From Pseudopedobacter saltans (GTDB lineage: Bacteria > Bacteroidota > Bacteroidia > Chitinophagales > Chitinophagaceae): 5,118 bases of DNA. The stretch is taken from positions 1-5,118 of the forward strand of contig QFOI01000275.1 in the NCBI GenBank assembly GCA_003241175.1, in the 5' to 3' direction. This document shows, piece after piece, positions 1 to 5,118 of this stretch (position 1 is its first letter; each line of letters begins with the position of its first letter). Made by a program: the position numbers and the translations under genes. A model generated the notes under the pieces. The model was not told the DNA's origin. It saw only the letters and a list, made by a program, of their open reading frames with translations, and did no database searches.

Positions 1-361
1 CGTCTTTATTTAAATGGAATTTTTCCAGTTCAATACTATTGTCTACTTGCTCGATGCCGTAGATTTTGTAACCTTCATTTTTAAGATGGTTGACTGCATC
101 TAATGTGGATTCGCTGTATTGCCAAGTTACGGTTTCCGTTGCGCCTAAGGCTGTTTTGTTGATGTCACGATGTGGTGGGCGAGGAGTGAAGCCACAAAGA
201 ACAATACTATTGACCAAAAAAGCATCCGAAGTGCGAAATACGCTTCCGACATTGTGCATGCTGCGTATATTGTCCAAAACAATAACCAATGGGATTTTTT
301 CCGTGTCTTTAAATTCCTCTACCGAAATACGGTTGAGGTCGTCCATGCTCAGTTTTTGCAT
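1..361 (-). CDS. SpoU/TrmH-family RNA 2'-O-methyltransferase, N-terminal part (3' end cut by window edge)
   Basis: The minus frame is open from an ATG at 361 to the window edge, giving 120 complete codons and no stop. Members of this family transfer a methyl group from S-adenosylmethionine to a ribose 2'-OH of tRNA or rRNA in the cytoplasm. Seen in the sequence: an N-terminal segment leading to LDNIRSMHNVGSVFRTSDAF (residues 29-48), which holds SpoU motif 1 with Asn37, Gly39 and the catalytic-type Arg43, followed by the conserved KTALGATETV stretch (69-78). Similar short Bacteroidota proteins are about 175-180 residues, so roughly the last 55-60 residues, with motifs 2 and 3 that form the SAM-binding trefoil knot, lie outside. 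The start lies 33 nt after the stop of the upstream gene, so co-transcription is likely. The leader is A/T-rich with no Shine-Dalgarno site. The exact target nucleotide cannot be told from this fragment. Confidence 0.9.
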   Translation of the reverse strand, partial: MQKLSMDDLNRISVEEFKDTEKIPLVIVLDNIRSMHNVGSVFRTSDAFLVNSIVLCGFTPRPPHRDINKTALGATETVTWQYSESTLDAVNHLKNEGYKIYGIEQVDNSIELEKFHLNKD

Positions 362-394
362 TTAAAAAGTAAAAATTAAAAAAAGGAAAATTAC

Positions 395-919
395 TTACGC
401 ATTTGCTTTCAAACTCAACTTCGAGGCTAGCCAAGATTTACTTATTGGAATGATCCATTTATCCAAAAAATCTTGTTTGGTTTGAACCAAATTATTGAAA
501 TACAAGGTATCTGCAGTGACAAATTCATGTTCGATTGCATAATTAAGTTGGTTCATCGGAATACATTGTACTTTATCTTTTACGACAAATGCCAATAATT
601 GACGGTCAAATAGATTGACTTTCAACAGTGATTCCAACTGTTTGATGACCCGAACTGATGAGTCTGTGCTGCAACCACTGACAGTATGCGAACTTTCATC
701 TGCCATCAATACAATAAACTGCCCAAATAAAATACGTGCAAAACCTTTATTGGCGGTACCATGCGTTGCCCATTGTCCTACAAATTCCTGTAAAATCTCA
801 TCCGCTTGCATCACTTCCGGAATACTCAACAGTCGATTGCTTTGATATATCCAAATCCTTGAGGATGGTGAAAAATCTTCTGGAATATATTGTTTAAATG
901 ATAAATCCATATTGTGCAT
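395..919 (-). CDS. Conserved Bacteroidota protein of unknown function (family often labelled 'ABC transporter ATPase')
   Basis: A 174-residue protein with no signal peptide or membrane segment, so probably cytoplasmic. I recognise it as a member of a widespread Bacteroidota family from the SSRIWIYQSNR block (residues 19-29), W50-x-x-H53-G54, the hydrophobic FGQFIVLMADE strand (65-75), the highly characteristic SGCSTDSSV block (81-89, with Cys83 and Asp86), and the NLVQTKQDF...W segment (143-155) near the C terminus. Databases often name this family 'ABC transporter ATPase', but no Walker A P-loop, ABC signature LSGGQ or Walker B motif is present, so the label is not supported; its function is unknown. 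Two starts are possible: ATG at 919 or ATG at 910 (residue 4). A promoter-like TAATTTTG at 930-937 would put the transcript start only a few bases before 919, which favours 910. The stop (TAA) is 33 nt before the methyltransferase gene, suggesting a two-gene unit. Confidence 0.85.
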   Translation of the reverse strand: MHNMDLSFKQYIPEDFSPSSRIWIYQSNRLLSIPEVMQADEILQEFVGQWATHGTANKGFARILFGQFIVLMADESSHTVSGCSTDSSVRVIKQLESLLKVNLFDRQLLAFVVKDKVQCIPMNQLNYAIEHEFVTADTLYFNNLVQTKQDFLDKWIIPISKSWLASKLSLKANA

Positions 920-929
920 ATTTGTATGG

Positions 930-937
930 CAAAATTA
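930..937 (-). promoter_or_regulatory. Putative Bacteroidota -7 promoter box (TAATTTTG)
   Basis: Read on the minus strand, TAATTTTG matches the Bacteroidota sigma-ABfr -7 consensus TAnnTTTG at all six fixed positions. It lies in the 33-nt gap between the VOC gene stop (953) and the next start (919 or 910). A transcript would begin near 922-926, giving a leader of only a few bases to ATG 919 or about 12-16 bases to ATG 910. No convincing -33 TTTG element is seen at the usual spacing; the nearest TTTG is about 32 nt upstream. An 8-base match in AT-rich DNA can arise by chance, so confidence is modest. Confidence 0.35.
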
Positions 938-942
938 CGAAG

Positions 943-958
943 GAATAAGGACTTATTC
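943..958. repeat. Perfect 7-bp inverted repeat overlapping the VOC gene stop
   Basis: GAATAAG (943-949) and CTTATTC (952-958) are exact reverse complements separated by 2 bases. As RNA this would be a 6-bp stem with a 4-base loop. The palindrome covers the TAA stop of the VOC gene and lies immediately upstream of the TAATTTTG box that precedes the next gene. There is no following T-run, so it does not look like an intrinsic terminator. An operator or a chance palindrome in AT-rich DNA are both possible. Confidence 0.4.
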
Positions 959-1315
959 TATTTCCTGTCCAAACTGCAAGATATACCCATTGTTGTCATA
1001 AATGGCAAATTCGCGCATTCCCCATTCGAAAATTTCTATTGGATAGCAGATATTTGTTTTGTCTTTTATTTTAGACCAAACCTCTTCTACATTTTCTACA
1101 TTGAAATAAAAACTTCCCGTAAACTTTGGCTTGTCAAACCCTTCATGTTTGTTGGGTAAGGATAACATGATTTCTACATCATCCTTATACAATGAAGCCC
1201 AACCCCAATCTGCATTTTGTTCCCCAATATGAAAATCCAATATGGTGCAATAAAACTGTATTGTTTCTTCTAATTGTTCGGTCCACAATATGGGGCGAAG
1301 TGCGTTGAATTTCAT
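953..1315 (-). CDS. VOC-family (glyoxalase/bleomycin-resistance fold) protein
   Basis: A 120-residue single-domain protein, the usual length for a two-module vicinal oxygen chelate protein. The first beta-alpha-beta-beta-beta module spans about residues 4-54 (ALRPILWTEQLEETIQFY at the start, DVEIML at 46-51); the second spans about 65-118 (FTGSFYFNVENVEEVW, then EWGMREFAIYDNNGYILQFG). The FEWGMREFAIYDNNGY stretch is typical of the bleomycin-resistance-like subgroup. Canonical metal ligands of glyoxalase I are not evident: there is no His in the first strand, and the Glu expected in the last strand appears to be Gln114. A lactoylglutathione lyase call would therefore be unsafe, and no substrate can be assigned; binding or sequestering a small molecule is the conservative reading. 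It is cytoplasmic, without a signal peptide. It starts at ATG 1315, 11 nt after the S41 peptidase stop, without a visible ribosome-binding site, which suggests co-transcription with the upstream genes. Confidence 0.88.
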   Translation of the reverse strand: MKFNALRPILWTEQLEETIQFYCTILDFHIGEQNADWGWASLYKDDVEIMLSLPNKHEGFDKPKFTGSFYFNVENVEEVWSKIKDKTNICYPIEIFEWGMREFAIYDNNGYILQFGQEIE

Positions 1316-1326
1316 AAAATCGTGTG

Positions 1327-2394
1327 TTATTTCTTAAGCCATTGTAGTGCAGCAATTATCTTCTTGTCTCTATTTAAATCTTCAAAATTGTCACCACCTC
1401 TAACTAGAATATCTGGAATAACTTTATCATCATAAGTGTTTTTATGGCGATCTAATGTTGTTGCATCAACATAAGTAAAAATAAAATCCTTATACCAATT
1501 GTTTTTTACACCGTTCATTGTTGTGAAGCCGGCAGTGGAGTCTCCAATAAAGACGACATCCTTTTTCCCTTTAAAACTGATAGCAGTTTGTTCTCCAGCA
1601 CTTGCAGTAATTGAACTAATTAGAATCACTATTTTTAGTTTAGGAATTTTGGTAGAAGGATTTGATGTATAGGCCATTCGTATTGAGTCTTCGTATAGGT
1701 TATTGTTTTTTTTTTTATAGGTTGTATAGTTCCCTTTACTGTTTCTATTGTACATGAAGATGCCATCTCCTAAAATTGGCGCAAGTCCTTCTAATATTAT
1801 GAACATAGTTCCACCAGGAATAAGTCTTAAATCGACTATAAGTCCTTCAAGATGATTTGATAAAAGAGCAAGTAAACTATCTTGAATGATTTTTGCTCTG
1901 TTGGAAATGGATTGAAAAAGAAGAGATGTGTCTTTGAAAATATTGGGGTCAGATGCATCAATCTGCATAGCTGGGATAGAAATATAACCAATATTGTTTT
2001 TTAAAAGTTTTGTGCGAAAAGCAATATTTTCATCTGTGTATTTTTCTTTTAAATAGTTTAGGCTTTTGGTATTTTTTGTTGTGACAAAATTTCCATGATA
2101 AGTTTGCCCTTTATACTGAACGTACCCATGTTTGTCTCCCAATAGCGTATATAGTTTTTGTATTGATGGAAGAATTGCCAAAACCGAGTCTTTGATATCT
2201 TTGTCTATGAATGAATTTAAAAGAGGTATTGTTTTATCCCAATTGATACGATTTTTGTAAACTGACTTATTCTTAATTGTCGAAATAACAGAATCTAATA
2301 ATCTATTCTGAGCATTCACATCTTTTAAAGAGATTGTCAGCAACAATATGAAGAAAAAAATTGCTCTAATGATATTTTTTTTAATGCTATTCAC
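1327..2394 (-). CDS. Secreted S41-family serine peptidase (nisin-resistance/tricorn-like, no Ctp lysine)
   Basis: A 355-residue protein starting at GTG 2394; no in-frame ATG occurs near the N terminus, and this start gives a complete signal peptide (Lys5-Lys6, hydrophobic core 8-22, likely cleavage VNA28|Q29), implying export to the periplasm or beyond. Peptidase_S41 features seen: GLIVDLRLIPGG (184-195), the nucleophile motif TASAGE with Ser265, and GDSTAG (284-289). Ctp/Prc enzymes carry their catalytic Lys just after the last motif (GKG); here the position is Phe290, so a Ser-Lys dyad is not visible. His89 in LGDKHGYV instead sits where nisin-resistance-type S41 proteases have their catalytic His, suggesting a Ser-His arrangement (inference). 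No PDZ domain is recognised. The gene begins 13 nt after the GH89 stop, behind an A-rich AAAGATAAAGAA leader, so it is likely co-transcribed with it. Sampled lines are about 23-32% GC, lower than the neighbours, and the frame contains an 11-A run. The substrate is unknown. Confidence 0.87.
   Translation of the reverse strand: MNSIKKNIIRAIFFFILLLTISLKDVNAQNRLLDSVISTIKNKSVYKNRINWDKTIPLLNSFIDKDIKDSVLAILPSIQKLYTLLGDKHGYVQYKGQTYHGNFVTTKNTKSLNYLKEKYTDENIAFRTKLLKNNIGYISIPAMQIDASDPNIFKDTSLLFQSISNRAKIIQDSLLALLSNHLEGLIVDLRLIPGGTMFIILEGLAPILGDGIFMYNRNSKGNYTTYKKKNNNLYEDSIRMAYTSNPSTKIPKLKIVILISSITASAGEQTAISFKGKKDVVFIGDSTAGFTTMNGVKNNWYKDFIFTYVDATTLDRHKNTYDDKVIPDILVRGGDNFEDLNRDKKIIAALQWLKK
1706..1716 (-). 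repeat. Homopolymer run of 11 A in the S41 peptidase coding strand
   Basis: Eleven consecutive T on the plus strand, read as 11 A in the coding strand, encode Lys227-Lys229 and the first two bases of the Asn230 codon. The run lies between the IVDLR and TASAGE motifs. The frame stays open through the run as given, and both flanks carry S41 motifs, so the length shown here is the functional one. Runs of this length are prone to polymerase slippage and to sequencing error. Confidence 0.95.
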
Positions 2395-2407
2395 TTCTTT
2401 ATCTTTT

Positions 2408-4489
2408 TTATTTCAATACCCAATCCTTTTCAAAACTAAAATAATCAACATCAATTGGATTTTCGCCTTTAAGTTGTTTCATACAATTTTCCACGAACAT
2501 TTTCCAACGTACGTAGTAAAATGATTTCATCATTCCGCTCCATTCTTTATTGGCATAGTCGTGGAGATCTGTTTCAGGATTGGATGTCGGACCCCAAATG
2601 GAAATCTGCATTTTGGCGTTTTTGTGTACAAAATTTGCCATGTCCTTATTTTCTTTTCCTAACACTTTCGCTTCAGTAAGCCATCTGTCCAATGTGAAAA
2701 ACTTATTTGTGGATAGCAATGAATCCTGTGTCAAAATGCCTTTTAAAAAAGTGGAAGAAGTTAATTGAAATCTATTAATGTCATTTGCATTGTAAGCGTC
2801 AATCATTTTTTGGTAGGCAGTCTCTCCACTATTGGAATTTACTTGTCTTTGAAAGTCTACTTTGTCAATTGCATATGTTTCTGTTGTTGGAATGTTTTTT
2901 TCGGCTTTTAAAAAAAGTTGAACGCCTTTTGCAAACAATGCTGTATCATAATTTCGCCTTCTAGTTCCCCATGTGGAGGCGCTGCCAGCTTGCAAAGATG
3001 GGCGGACACAATAAATGGATTCCTGCGGTCCTTCTTGATATTCACTAAAACTTCTGTAAACAGTCTCTAGGAAAATGCTCCAGGCATTTTGTAGATCTTG
3101 ATTGTCCGTACCATATCTAGCTTTTACAAAGGAAGAAATCCATTCATTTGCGTTCACTTTCTCCTTATGCCAATTTAGGTCTAGCACAAAATCATAGACT
3201 ACAGGATTGTTATTGATACCTTCCGGCATGATCCCGATCCCTTTCATTTCGTTCGCATAGGTACTTGTCTTGGCTCTGTAAACCTCATCAGCAAAGCGCT
3301 GCAACTTACCATAAAGCCCTTGTTTTTCACCAAAATTAGTCACGGTACACCAAATAAAAGGTGTGTTGTTATAGCCTTTTCTTTTAAACCAATTGTCTGT
3401 GTTTTCCCCAAAAAGTTCTTGAATCAATACATGAGATTTATCCAATTTATCCAAAAGCTTATCCGTCGGATTTGCTTGCCAACCTTGCAAAACCCATGTG
3501 CTGTTGGGTATGTTTTTTTGCATGGTTTCTTGAATGATTTTGGCACATGTAACAACGTCAATTCCTTTTGTTATACCTCCTTCATGAAAAGGTTCGCCAC
3601 CAAAATAATGAATGTCATTACCGTATAATTCTTTGACTGCACTATAATATGATGCTGCCATTTCGGCAAAATGAGGGTCTGTTGGAAGTAGTATTTCTGG
3701 CCTTTTGAAACCCCCTGCCCATTTTCCTTGGTCGACAATTTTCCATTCGGGATATTTCTTTTTTAAATCATCTGGAACCATTCCGTAGAAACCTTGAAAA
3801 ACCGGTTCGATGCCTAATTGTTCCATTCGTTTTAGAATGTTTTTTTCAAGTCGACTCTGGTTGTCGATATACTGATTGGTGACAGGGCCTCCCCACCCAC
3901 TCAAATTGCCCATCAACCACCATGCAGTAAAACCTGGTCCTGGTATAAACTGGGCAATTTCTTTACCGGTGTAGCCATATTTATTTAAGACTTTTTGCCA
4001 TACTTTTTCGACACCTACAGGGTTTAAGACTAAGTTGACTCCGTTTAGAGCCATATAGTCCAATTCGTGCTGCCATTGCTCCCAACCATAAAAAGCCATG
4101 GAGTAACTGATTGTGCAATAGTTTAAAGCATATCTAATGTCGAAAGACGATATTACGGTTTCTTTTTCAGGTATCACGGGTATTTGCACAGGTGCAGATA
4201 AATTGTCGCCTAGATGGGATAAGGTTCGGAAGCAATACGTTTTTAGGTAATAACCTAGCGCTTTGGTCGCAGCGGATGTTGACGATGCGCCAATGACGAT
4301 TTTTTTGTTCTTTGATTCCAGTGTAAATATTTCTTTTCCTTCATTGGTCTTTCCTAGTTTTTCGAACAAAACTTTATTTTTTAGCCAAGGAACTCGGCGT
4401 GCTATCAAGTCGTTGACTGCAACAAAATTCTGAGCGTTTATTTGGGAAAAAAATATAAAGAGAACAATGAAACTCAAAGCTTTTTTCAT
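2408..4489 (-). CDS. Secreted alpha-N-acetylglucosaminidase, glycoside hydrolase family 89 (NAGLU-like)
   Basis: A 693-residue, apparently full-length GH89 enzyme. The family removes terminal alpha-linked N-acetylglucosamine with retention of configuration; the human homologue NAGLU acts on heparan sulfate, and bacterial members act on host glycans or mucin. Seen in order: a signal peptide (Lys2-Lys3, hydrophobic core, likely cleavage INA19|Q20, no lipobox Cys), an N-terminal domain (about 21-110), then the barrel with RYALNYCTISYSMAFYGWEQW (119-139), MALNGVNLVL (146-155), PGPGFTAWWLMGNLSGWGGP (183-202), GGEPFHEGG with Glu303 as likely acid/base, and GIMPEGINNNP with Glu423 as likely nucleophile. 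The alpha-helical C-terminal domain ends with IWGP (631-634) and LHDYANKEWSG (642-652). The 120-residue spacing between the two Glu fits the family. No carbohydrate-binding module is attached. The ATG at 4489 follows an intrinsic terminator, so a promoter of its own is expected within the roughly 40 bases upstream, but none matches consensus well. The S41 peptidase gene follows after 13 nt. Confidence 0.95.
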   Translation of the reverse strand: MKKALSFIVLFIFFSQINAQNFVAVNDLIARRVPWLKNKVLFEKLGKTNEGKEIFTLESKNKKIVIGASSTSAATKALGYYLKTYCFRTLSHLGDNLSAPVQIPVIPEKETVISSFDIRYALNYCTISYSMAFYGWEQWQHELDYMALNGVNLVLNPVGVEKVWQKVLNKYGYTGKEIAQFIPGPGFTAWWLMGNLSGWGGPVTNQYIDNQSRLEKNILKRMEQLGIEPVFQGFYGMVPDDLKKKYPEWKIVDQGKWAGGFKRPEILLPTDPHFAEMAASYYSAVKELYGNDIHYFGGEPFHEGGITKGIDVVTCAKIIQETMQKNIPNSTWVLQGWQANPTDKLLDKLDKSHVLIQELFGENTDNWFKRKGYNNTPFIWCTVTNFGEKQGLYGKLQRFADEVYRAKTSTYANEMKGIGIMPEGINNNPVVYDFVLDLNWHKEKVNANEWISSFVKARYGTDNQDLQNAWSIFLETVYRSFSEYQEGPQESIYCVRPSLQAGSASTWGTRRRNYDTALFAKGVQLFLKAEKNIPTTETYAIDKVDFQRQVNSNSGETAYQKMIDAYNANDINRFQLTSSTFLKGILTQDSLLSTNKFFTLDRWLTEAKVLGKENKDMANFVHKNAKMQISIWGPTSNPETDLHDYANKEWSGMMKSFYYVRWKMFVENCMKQLKGENPIDVDYFSFEKDWVLK

Positions 4490-4519
4490 GATGGTAGTAT
4501 TGTATAGAAAACAGATCTA

Positions 4520-4564
4520 AAAATAAAGAAAAAGCGTAACAATGGATATTCCTTTGTTACGCTT
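4520..4564 (-). terminator. Intrinsic terminator after the (Fe-S)-binding protein gene
   Basis: A perfect 11-bp stem is formed by 4532-4542 (AAGCGTAACAA on the plus strand) and 4554-4564. It is extended, after one T/T mismatch, by three more pairs (4544-4546 with 4550-4552) around a 3-base loop. In the minus-strand transcript it is followed by a T-rich tail (TTTCTTTATTTTT, about 4531-4519). It begins 23 nt after the stop codon at 4588 and separates the Fe-S gene from the GH89 gene. The opposite side is also T-rich, so it could work in both directions, but no plus-strand gene reaches it. Confidence 0.85.
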
Positions 4565-4587
4565 CTCGTTTTATTTATTAACAATTC

Positions 4588-5118
4588 TTACGCCATACTT
4601 TCCGCGATGATCTCTGCAATATCCAAAACCTTTACAGAATCCTCTTTTTCTTGGTTTTTAACACCGTCCATCATCATCGTATTGCAAAATGGACAGGCAG
4701 AAGCTATAACTGTCGCGCCGGTTTCCACAGCTTCTCTTGCGCGGTCAACGTTGATTCTTTCTTTACCTTTTTCATCTTCCTTGAACATCTGTGCGCCACC
4801 GGCACCACAGCAAAATCCAGTAGTACGGCAACGTTTCATTTCAATAAGTTCGGAATCTAGTATTTCCAATACTTTCCTTGGTGCTTCATAGATATTGTTG
4901 GCACGTCCGAGGTAACAACTATCATGATAAGTGATTTTTTTACCTTTGAAAGTTCCGCCTTCTTTCATGACAATTTTGCCTTCGTCAATCAACTGTTGTA
5001 AAAAAGTAGTGTGGTGGATGACTTCATAATTGCCACCCAGTTCAGGATATTCGTTTTTCAGTGTATTGAAACAGTGAGGGCAAGTCGTTACGATTTTCTT
5101 GATTTCGTAACCGTTCAG
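4588..5118 (-). CDS. (Fe-S)-binding, CCG-domain oxidoreductase subunit (HdrB/GlcF-like), 5' end cut by window edge
   Basis: The frame is open from the right edge to a TAA at 4588, giving 176 codons. A TTG at 4992 is in frame, but the 42 codons before it are clearly coding (TTCPHCFNTLKNEYPELGG), so it is an internal Leu and the true start lies beyond 5118. Seen: the closing CPHC of a first cysteine-rich CCG domain (fragment residues 13-16), then a second CCG motif, Cys-x34-Cys-Cys-x37-Cys-x2-Cys, made by HDSCYLGR (Cys68), GFCCGAGGAQMF (Cys103/Cys104) and ACPFC (Cys142/Cys145). Such motifs bind Fe-S clusters, including the non-cubane clusters of heterodisulfide reductase HdrB, and occur in GlcF- and LldE-type electron-transfer subunits. 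Similar Bacteroidota proteins are about 260-265 residues, so about one third is missing. In relatives a larger 4Fe-4S protein gene often lies upstream; that cannot be checked here. It is probably a cytoplasmic redox-complex subunit with unknown electron partner. An intrinsic terminator follows. Confidence 0.9.
   Translation of the reverse strand: MNGYEIKKIVTTCPHCFNTLKNEYPELGGNYEVIHHTTFLQQLIDEGKIVMKEGGTFKGKKITYHDSCYLGRANNIYEAPRKVLEILDSELIEMKRCRTTGFCCGAGGAQMFKEDEKGKERINVDRAREAVETGATVIASACPFCNTMMMDGVKNQEKEDSVKVLDIAEIIAESMA

Noticed and set aside
615..845. Plus-strand open frames, such as those at 90-365, 615-845, 914-1159, 2580-2768, 3320-3628 and 4607-4891.
   Set aside because: Each lies opposite a minus-strand gene with clear family motifs, and none shows a recognisable domain or a plausible leader; they are antisense shadows.
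395..919. ATHGTANKGF (residues 51-60) as a degenerate P-loop in the 'ABC transporter ATPase' family protein.
   Set aside because: The spacing and residues do not fit GxxxxGK[S/T]; the Lys is followed by Gly-Phe and there is no Walker B or ABC signature elsewhere.
953..1315. Calling the VOC protein lactoylglutathione lyase or a bleomycin-resistance determinant.
   Set aside because: The fold is clear, but the glyoxalase I metal ligands are not visible and the VOC superfamily is functionally diverse.
4518..4525. TATTTTTA on the minus strand as a -7 promoter box for the GH89 gene.
   Set aside because: It differs from TAnnTTTG at the final G, coincides with the T-rich tail of the terminator, and the only TTG upstream (4540-4542) is about 14 bases away, too close for the usual -33/-7 spacing. 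A promoter must lie near here, but this one is not convincing.
4588..4992. Reading the Fe-S protein as a complete 134-residue gene starting at TTG 4992.
   Set aside because: The same frame is open to the window edge, and the preceding 42 codons encode the conserved CPHCFNTLKNEYP part of the family, so TTG 4992 is an internal Leu and the gene is merely cut by the window.
1..5118. A new defence, mobile or biosynthetic system spanning the window.
   Set aside because: The genes are a GH89 hydrolase, a peptidase, a VOC protein and three conserved housekeeping-type proteins. No transposase, integrase, toxin, nuclease, repeat array or structured RNA was found.

Overview
The window looks like a chromosomal piece of a Bacteroidota bacterium, probably of the Sphingobacteriia/Chitinophagia type. 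The support is low to moderate GC (hand-sampled lines run from about 25 to 45%), A-rich leaders without Shine-Dalgarno sites, one TAnnTTTG-type promoter box, and proteins whose closest recognisable relatives are Bacteroidota families. This placement rests on family resemblance, not on a database search.

Every credible gene is on the minus strand, so transcription runs from high to low coordinates. At the right edge (5118 to 4588) lies the C-terminal part of a cysteine-rich (Fe-S)-binding, HdrB-like protein, closed by a strong intrinsic terminator (4564 to 4520). A tightly packed block follows: a secreted GH89 alpha-N-acetylglucosaminidase (4489 to 2408), a secreted S41-family peptidase with a GTG start (2394 to 1327, 13 nt gap), a VOC/glyoxalase-fold protein (1315 to 953, 11 nt gap), a conserved Bacteroidota protein often mislabelled 'ABC transporter ATPase' (919 or 910 to 395, 33 nt gap) and a SpoU/TrmH RNA methyltransferase that runs off the left edge (361 to 1, 33 nt gap).

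The spacing permits one long transcript from the GH89 gene to the methyltransferase. However, a promoter-like box in the VOC/'ATPase' gap suggests that the last two genes, which look like housekeeping genes, also have their own transcription. The first two genes both carry signal peptides and probably act in the periplasm or at the cell surface: GH89 on terminal alpha-linked GlcNAc, the S41 protein on peptides. No SusC/SusD pair, sulfatase or regulator is visible, so a polysaccharide utilisation locus cannot be claimed.

The least ordinary gene is the S41 peptidase. It is more AT-rich than its neighbours, lacks the lysine of the Ctp-type Ser-Lys dyad while keeping a His/Ser pair reminiscent of nisin-resistance-type proteases, and carries an uninterrupted run of 11 A in its reading frame. 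I found no RNA genes, CRISPR arrays, mobile elements or attachment sites, and nothing that amounts to a new multi-gene system. There is no gene-free stretch longer than about 100 bases.
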